Shown: piece after piece, positions 59,213 through 64,000 of the stretch
Layout of the letters: every line of letters starts with the position of its first letter
Position numbering within the stretch: the stretch's first letter is position 1
Assembly: GCA_016710985.1 (NCBI GenBank)
Contig: JADJTX010000009.1
Span: 127,587 to 191,586, forward strand
DNA length: 64,000 bases
DNA from: Ignavibacteria bacterium
Lineage (GTDB): Bacteria; Bacteroidota; Ignavibacteria; Tepidaquicellales; Tepidaquicellaceae
Reading direction: 5' to 3'
The notes under the pieces: model-generated
Database searches by the model: none
What the model saw: the letters and a program-made list of their open reading frames with translations, nothing else
Told to the model about the DNA's origin: nothing
Translations under genes and position numbers: made by a program

Positions 59213-60724
59213 ATGGAAAACATAAAACTCGGTCTGAAAGAAAACTGGAAACAATTTACTATTCTTGTAATCGTAAATGCTTTCGTCGGCGGTATGATTG
59301 GTTTGGAAAGATCCATATTTCCTGAATTTGCTGAAAGTATCTTTGGGGTAGAATCTACCACAGCTATTTTATCTTTCATCATTGCATTCGGTATTACGAA
59401 AGCCATCACAAATTATTTTACAGGAAGGCTTCCTAATAAATTAGGCAGGAAAAATCTTCTGCTTGTTGGCTGGTTACTTGCGAGCCCGGTTCCTTTTATT
59501 CTGATCTATGCCACAAACTGGAACTGGGTAATTTTTGCTAATGTATTGCTTGGTCTTAGTCAGGGCTTGACCTGGAGCAGCACTGTAGTTATGAAAATTG
59601 ATTTAGCCGGTGAAAAGGACAGAGGACTTGCTATGGGTTTAAATGAATTTGCGGGTTACTCCGCAGTTGGTGTGATTGCATTTCTTTCGGGTTACGTTGC
59701 AAATAAATATGGTATTACTCCTTATCCGTTTTACATTGGTATTTTCATTTCAATTGTTGGTTTCGTTCTGTCTTTGTTCTGGGTTAAAGACACAAGAGCT
59801 TTTGTTCATAAGGAAAGTACTACTGACACTTCCGAAAAACTTGATAATGTTTTTATTCATACAACTTTCAAAAACAAGACTCTTAGTTCGGTTACTCAGG
59901 CAGGTTTAGTTAACAATTTAAACGACGGAATGATATGGGGATTACTGCCGATCTTTTTACTTTCATTGAGTTTCAATACCGAAAGCATTGGAATTATTGC
60001 AGCCATATATCCGGCAGTCTGGGGTATCGGACAGCTGTTTACAGGAAAAATGTCTGATGTTTATTCAAAAAAATCTATGCTGTTTTGGGGTATGCTGATT
60101 CAGGGAATTACAATTTTACTCATTCCTATTGCCGGAAGTTTTTATGCATTAGCCATTCTGTCAGCATTATTAGGTTTGGGAACGGCATTAGTTTATCCGA
60201 CATTTTTATCTGCAATAGCACAAGCTACAAATCCTATGCAAAGAGCTGAAAGCATAGGAACTTTCCGGCTTTGGCGGGATTTAGGGTATGCAATTGGCGC
60301 GATCATTTCGGGAATAACTGCTGACTTATTTGGTGTAGAGTATGCAATATTCTTAATTGGAATAATAACTATTTTCTCCTCGCTGATCATAAAAATCCGA
60401 ATGCCGGATAAAATCAAAAAAGAAGATGAATGTATTGAGCCGGAAGAATTAAAACAGGCACTTTATCAAAACAGAAAAATTCAAATCATTGATGTCAGGA
60501 CAAAAGAAGAATATGAAAAATTTCACATACCAAATGCAATCAACATTGCATTGTCTGAACTCAAAGATAAATTGATTAGTTTTGACAAAGGTTATCAATA
60601 TATTACAGTTAGTGAAAAAGGAGGAGGCAGATCTTCCGACGGTGCAAAATTATTAAATGAACTTGGGTATGCTGCTATCTGGCTATGCGGCGGGATCAGC
60701 AAGTGGTTAAAAGTAAATAAATGA
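59213..60724 (+). CDS. MFS transporter with C-terminal degenerate rhodanese domain
   Basis: 503 residues. About 390 residues form a 12-helix MFS transporter (GGMIGLERSIFPEFAESIFG; loop motif GRLPNKLGRKNLLLVG). The C-terminal about 100 residues are a rhodanese-like domain (IQIIDVRTKEEYEKFHIPNAINIALSEL...KGGGRSSDGAKLLNELGYAAIWLCGGISKW). The active-site loop reads VSEKGGGRS, so the catalytic Cys is replaced by Ser. Control by an ArsR gene suggests export of a metal(loid) or sulfur compound; the substrate is unknown. The stop overlaps the start of the short ORF at 60721. Confidence 0.85.
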   Translation: MENIKLGLKENWKQFTILVIVNAFVGGMIGLERSIFPEFAESIFGVESTTAILSFIIAFGITKAITNYFTGRLPNKLGRKNLLLVGWLLASPVPFILIYATNWNWVIFANVLLGLSQGLTWSSTVVMKIDLAGEKDRGLAMGLNEFAGYSAVGVIAFLSGYVANKYGITPYPFYIGIFISIVGFVLSLFWVKDTRAFVHKESTTDTSEKLDNVFIHTTFKNKTLSSVTQAGLVNNLNDGMIWGLLPIFLLSLSFNTESIGIIAAIYPAVWGIGQLFTGKMSDVYSKKSMLFWGMLIQGITILLIPIAGSFYALAILSALLGLGTALVYPTFLSAIAQATNPMQRAESIGTFRLWRDLGYAIGAIISGITADLFGVEYAIFLIGIITIFSSLIIKIRMPDKIKKEDECIEPEELKQALYQNRKIQIIDVRTKEEYEKFHIPNAINIALSELKDKLISFDKGYQYITVSEKGGGRSSDGAKLLNELGYAAIWLCGGISKWLKVNK

Positions 60725-60810
60725 GAAAGACTCTGCAACAAACAATGAATGCAAAGGAGCTTTCCTGCAATCTAATATCGAAAGAATTGCGAAAACGAAA
60801 GAAAAAATAA
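60721..60810 (+). pseudogene. Truncated small ORF after the MFS gene, probable remnant
   Basis: Starts at the ATGA overlap with the MFS stop and encodes MNAKELSCNLISKELRKRK after MRKTLQQT, then a run of Lys and a stop at 60808. The ELSCxLxxxExxxRK opening resembles the start of a small conserved protein found with ArsR-type operons. Adding one A to the six-A run 60802-60807 extends the frame (IITNPICDSHALVRNLGQKKS), but that extension does not match the family, so decay is likely. Confidence 0.35.
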
Positions 60811-60868
60811 TTACAAATCCTATATGTGACTCTCACGCTTTAGTGCGTAACTTAGGTCAGAAAAAAAG

Positions 60869-61453
60869 CTAATGACTCCCTTTCAGATATTGTACTGTGT
60901 ATATAATTGCGTATATCCACGAGGTATATAAAAAAGTATATAAAAAACCATAAGCTGCACTCTTTATCAGATTGCCTCTGCATATCCTGGATTTGAGAAA
61001 AACTAACCTTAAAGCTCTGAAGAATATCCAGTAAAGAGATGCAGCGATCAGTAAGAATAATATCCATAATATTGCTCCTGTTATCCAGAATAAATATGCC
61101 AGTATAAAGGATACAACCAGCCAGAGTAACAAACCAACTATAAGTTCACCTATGCCTGATGCCTCAAAATCAGGTCCGCCTGTATGAATATCAAGCGGAT
61201 GTATCTTCTTATAAGATTTGATCTTATCCGTAATTGCTCCAATGTCGTCTTTTAATTTTATGCCGTGAAATAATCCTATTGTAAGAAAAATGAACAGAAG
61301 TAAAGCCAGAATGGGAATGAGGATTAACAGATCTTCCAATATGGTTTTACCTTGTTTTAAGCCGTATACAAAAACCCCCGCTGAAGATAAGATTATTATT
61401 ATTACAGTTACAATTACTAACAACTTGGTATTGACAAGTCTGAAAATATTCAA
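60869..61453 (-). CDS. Hypothetical membrane protein, four to five helices
   Basis: 194 residues from a TTG at 61453; helices at about 10-29, 38-60, 105-125, 128-148 and 168-188. A central soluble loop (KSYKKIHPLDIHTGGPDFEASG) precedes a conserved-looking C-terminal half with FFRALRLVFLKSRICRGNLIKSAAYGFLYTFLYTSW. That ALRxVFxKSRxCRGxLxxSxxYxxLYTxLYTxW pattern is seen in a widespread family of unknown function. Start codon is uncertain. Confidence 0.65.
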   Translation of the reverse strand: MNIFRLVNTKLLVIVTVIIIILSSAGVFVYGLKQGKTILEDLLILIPILALLLFIFLTIGLFHGIKLKDDIGAITDKIKSYKKIHPLDIHTGGPDFEASGIGELIVGLLLWLVVSFILAYLFWITGAILWILFLLIAASLYWIFFRALRLVFLKSRICRGNLIKSAAYGFLYTFLYTSWIYAIIYTVQYLKGSH

Positions 61454-61655
61454 TCAGTTCCTCCGCTAAATGAAATTCTTCGTAAATAAAATGCTGATTT
61501 GCTTAATGAAATTATTATGAATGAGAAAAGTAATTTGTTCTCCATGCCCGAATGAATGAATTTGAATAATAAAAAGAATCCAAAAGTTTTTTTAAATTCC
61601 ATATTTAATGAAATAAGGTAAACAAAAATGATTGTGTACACAACGAAAGTAACTT

Positions 61656-62297
61656 TTACCCGATGTGTATTTTCTCACCGAGAAACTTCGGCTGAATTCC
61701 AAATGCCAGATCAACATACACTTTCGCTCGTGCAAAGAATTCTCTTGCTTTTGTTTTAAAGCCTTCCTGTTCAACTGCATCTTTTGCATTATATCCGAAT
61801 GCTTCAATACCAAGTTTCCTCGCAATGTAAACCGCTCTTTCATTATGAAACTTCTGTGATATGACCACGAACCTGCTTTGTCCGAAAATTTCTTTTGCTC
61901 TTACAACAGAATCATATGTCCTGAATCCAGCATAATCCGGATAGATCACATTCTCAGGTATTCCTTGTTTCATTAATTCTGTTTTCATGTCAAGCGGTTC
62001 ATTGTAATAAGATGTACCGTTATCTCCGCTGATAAGAATATACTTTATCTTGCCGCTCTCAAACAATTCCACCGCCGCCTGTATCCTGTAATAAAAGAAG
62101 TCATTAGGATTCCCGTTCTTCAGACTTTTACTCGTCCCCAGCAAGAGTCCTACTTTAAAATCTGAAAGGTCTTTGAGATTATCCGTGATAAAAGGTTCGC
62201 TTGAATTTTGTACAATGAAGTTAAACCAGACTGTCAGGGATAGGATTAAGATGATCAGTGCAATTAAAGCTAAGAGATATTTACGAATGCGTTTCAT
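61656..62297 (-). CDS. sanA: SanA/YdcF-like DUF218 membrane protein
   Basis: 213 residues. One N-terminal helix (about 6-25) anchors a DUF218 domain: VGLLLGTSKSLKNGNPNDFFYYRIQAAVELFESGKIKYILISGDNGTSYYNEPLDMKTELMKQGIPENVIYPDYAGFRTYDSVVRAKEIFG. These are the motifs of SanA/ElyC, linked in Escherichia coli to envelope integrity and vancomycin exclusion. The exact biochemical role remains unsettled. It stands alone upstream of a low-confidence 63-codon ORF. Confidence 0.87.
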   Translation of the reverse strand: MKRIRKYLLALIALIILILSLTVWFNFIVQNSSEPFITDNLKDLSDFKVGLLLGTSKSLKNGNPNDFFYYRIQAAVELFESGKIKYILISGDNGTSYYNEPLDMKTELMKQGIPENVIYPDYAGFRTYDSVVRAKEIFGQSRFVVISQKFHNERAVYIARKLGIEAFGYNAKDAVEQEGFKTKAREFFARAKVYVDLAFGIQPKFLGEKIHIG

Positions 62298-62814
62298 TGT
62301 ATTGGGCTTTGATGTTTATTCAATATATAAATATTTTAATGATGTAAAAATGCTCAGGATTGGTATGCAACATCACTTAACATCACTGCTGTCCAAAATG
62401 TTTTTAAAAAATATGAATAGCATTAAAACTCAATCTGTTTTGATAATATTTTTGTAACAACATCGAGTCTTTTAAATCAACCCTTAAATTTCTCAAAGCT
62501 ATTATATACTGTCCAAAAAATTTTTATGTTAAATCTATTTAAAAATTAGTGATAATATTTTTTAATTCGTGATCATTCGTGAAATTCGTGGCAAGCTCTT
62601 TTTTTATTTTGGACGGATGTGATGCTACATCGGAAATCCACATTGCATTTCCTGTCACCACTTCTTATTTTGAATAAGTTTTTAAATATAAAGGTAAGCA
62701 AATGAAAGAAGGAATCCCCGGATCTTATTATTATTCTTGATTAGCCTGTCAATGTAAGTTCCTTCTCACAAAAAAATAGATACACGCTAATATTTTCTAA
62801 TTAATTCTAATAAA
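62298..62814. other. 517-base intergenic region with one repeat arm
   Basis: No gene is supported. At about 62557-62592 there is a single arm ATTCGTGATCATTCGTGAAA plus TTCGTGGC (nine-base period), related to the pair at 10886-10966. TTTTGGACGGATGTG (62607-62621) is identical to a 15-base word at 47303-47317, upstream of the Czc operon. I see no clear promoter for the TPR gene. Confidence 0.5.
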
Positions 62815-63924
62815 ATGTCAAAGATAATTAAAACTTTAGTTCTGTTTTTATTTATTTCCGCAGGGGAAATTGCTTTCTCCCAAACAGACAAAGAAACAGC
62901 TTTATCAAAAGGGCAGGAAGGAATTAAACTAATTGACGAAGGAAAGCCGGATGAAGCAATTGTGCTTCTGAAGGAAGCTCAAAAGCTTGATCCATCCAAT
63001 ATGGTTTACCCTTACGAGATTGCGCTTGCAAATATTATTAAAGGAGACTATGAGAAAGGAGCGAAGATACTGGAAAAAACAAAGAAGTATAAAGATGTTA
63101 ATGATCAGGTTTATCAGCAGCTGGGAAATTGTTATGATATGATGGGAGAAAAGGACAAAGCATTTGAAGCGTATGATGAAGGTCTTGAGAAATTTCCTAA
63201 TTCAGGATGCATATATCTGGAAAAGGGTAATGTTTATTTCAATGACAAGGAATACTTAGATGCGCTTCAATATTATGAGAAGGGGATAAAAGTTCAGCCG
63301 GAATTTCCGTCAAATTACTTTAAGGCTGCATTGATCTTCCTCGGGTCCGATGAGGAAGTGTGGGGAATGATATACGGAGAGATCTTCATGAACCTTGAAC
63401 GCAACACTGACAGGACAGGTCAAATGAGTAAGATACTTTATGATGTATATAAACGTGAGATCGATATTATCTCGGATACAGAAGTTTCTGTCAGCTTTAG
63501 TAAAGGCTCCATTAACATTAATGATCTTATTAAAGGCGATGAGATCAAGTTGCCTTACGGAACTATAGTTTATGAAACGACTTTGTCATTGGCTGTTACA
63601 GGTGAAATTGCCATTGACATAAATTCACTCGACAGGATCCGAAAGAAATTCATTGAGATCTATTTTCAGAATGACAACAATGAAAAGTATCCAAACGCAC
63701 TGTTTGATTATGAGAATGAAATTTTAAAAGCAGAATATATGGAAGAATATAATCACTGGATACTGATGGACGGCAATAAGAAAGATTTCGATGCCTGGCG
63801 ATCAGCAAATGAAGATAAATGGGATAATTTTTTGAGATGGTTCAGTGACAATCCGATAAAGTTAGATAAGACAAACAGAACAAAGCGGTGTTTCATTCAG
63901 ATATTTATTAGTCAAAATATTTAA
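62815..63924 (+). CDS. Secreted TPR protein
   Basis: 369 residues. Signal peptide (about 1-22, GEIAFSQ) followed by four to five TPR units (GQEGIKLIDEGKPDEAIVLLKEAQKLDPSN, YEIALANIIKGDYEKGAKILEKTKK, QLGNCYDMMGEKDKAFEAYDEGLEKFPNSG, YLEKGNVYFNDKEYLDALQYYEKGIKVQPEFPSNYFKAA). The C-terminal about 170 residues (from VWGMIYGEIFMNLERN) show a conserved-looking globular region without known motifs. A periplasmic or outer-membrane interaction scaffold is inferred. Confidence 0.75.
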   Translation: MSKIIKTLVLFLFISAGEIAFSQTDKETALSKGQEGIKLIDEGKPDEAIVLLKEAQKLDPSNMVYPYEIALANIIKGDYEKGAKILEKTKKYKDVNDQVYQQLGNCYDMMGEKDKAFEAYDEGLEKFPNSGCIYLEKGNVYFNDKEYLDALQYYEKGIKVQPEFPSNYFKAALIFLGSDEEVWGMIYGEIFMNLERNTDRTGQMSKILYDVYKREIDIISDTEVSVSFSKGSININDLIKGDEIKLPYGTIVYETTLSLAVTGEIAIDINSLDRIRKKFIEIYFQNDNNEKYPNALFDYENEILKAEYMEEYNHWILMDGNKKDFDAWRSANEDKWDNFLRWFSDNPIKLDKTNRTKRCFIQIFISQNI

Positions 63925-63930
63925 AAATCA

Positions 63931-64000
63931 TTACAGCTGATACTTAAACAATTCCGCAATTACTTTATTATACTCCATATCCAATTCTAAATACTTGTCT
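63931..64000 (-). CDS. C-terminal fragment of a gene entering from the right edge
   Basis: On the minus strand an open frame from the window end encodes DKYLELDMEYNKVIAELFKYQ-Leu and stops at 63931. It is 23 codons long with normal coding composition. The product cannot be identified. Confidence 0.4.
   Translation of the reverse strand, partial: DKYLELDMEYNKVIAELFKYQL

Noticed and set aside
61450..61641. 63-codon minus-strand hydrophobic ORF between the DUF218 and membrane-protein genes
   Set aside because: No recognisable start context, no domain, and composition like random AT-rich DNA; a start-stop overlap with the next gene is the only support.
62173..62457. 94-codon plus-strand ORF overlapping the sanA-like start
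   Set aside because: Its first half is antisense to a well-supported gene and the remainder has no coding features.
1..64000. parS sites for the ParB encoded here
   Set aside because: Scanning the CACGTG-containing positions (for example near 19474, 26128 and 29177) gave none with the TGTTTCACGTGAAACA-type flanks.
1..64000. tRNA, rRNA or riboswitch genes
   Set aside because: No tRNA T-loop/acceptor pairs, rRNA segments or known riboswitch cores were recognised by eye.

Overview
The window is about 64 kb of AT-rich, gene-dense bacterial chromosome with no plasmid, phage or rRNA/tRNA signature. Four secreted proteins (5548, 7745, 15884 and 54154) end in the type IX secretion type A sorting domain, with an NYPNPFNP-type motif and a final KKMLLLK-like tail. 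Several genes carry a Bacteroidota-type promoter (TTG, 20 bases, TAnnTTTG). Together these point to the Ignavibacteria/Chlorobi side of Bacteroidota. This is inferred; no marker phylogeny was possible.

Layout. 1-84: N-terminus of a MazG-like gene leaving the window. 0.3-18 kb: parts of a reductive pyrimidine/beta-alanine catabolic route (methylmalonate/malonate-semialdehyde dehydrogenase, omega-aminotransferase, NCS1 nucleobase permease, dihydropyrimidinase), interspersed with T9SS cargo proteins, a TetR/serine-hydrolase pair with a clear operator, a HAD protein, an orphan Hcp and a di-heme cytochrome-like protein. 18.2-26.8 kb: an oxidative pentose-phosphate block on the minus strand (tkt, pgi, gnd, zwf, pgl), interrupted by repeat-bounded small genes. 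27-28.4 kb: a small accessory patch with a ParE-type toxin-antitoxin pair. 28.4-37.8 kb: housekeeping genes (citrate synthase, parA-parB, ridA, rpsT, isocitrate dehydrogenase) plus tryptophanase. 37.9-47.2 kb: two tandem GTVH-type paralogues, a giant coiled-coil DUF2130 protein, a DUF885 peptidase-like protein and a methyltransferase/nitrilase/SDR operon. 47.3-54 kb: a complete Czc-type heavy-metal RND efflux operon. 54-64 kb: a Kelch T9SS protein, a lactonase-like lipoprotein, an ArsR plus MFS-rhodanese operon with a promoter-embedded operator, a SanA-like protein and a TPR protein.

The most striking unexplained signal lies between the genes. About twenty intergenic loci hold short direct repeats with a 7-9 base period. 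At many of them an array is followed, after an AT-rich spacer, by the same unit in opposite orientation, making a large potential hairpin. One family (TACCACTAAG...CACTAAG) occurs empty at 13.8 and 22.2 kb, and with small-gene cargo at 20.6-21.3 kb (a GxxExxY protein) and 24.1-24.8 kb (an antitoxin-like protein). This looks like a non-autonomous mobile element family. The repeats also supply ends of neighbouring proteins.

A second cross-cutting observation is that five loci (RAYT remnant, 15.4 kb membrane protein, transketolase, DUF885 protein, small ORF at 60.7 kb) are each restored to one frame by adding single bases, mostly in A/T homopolymer runs, and always in the same direction. Sequencing or assembly under-calling is therefore as likely as true gene decay.
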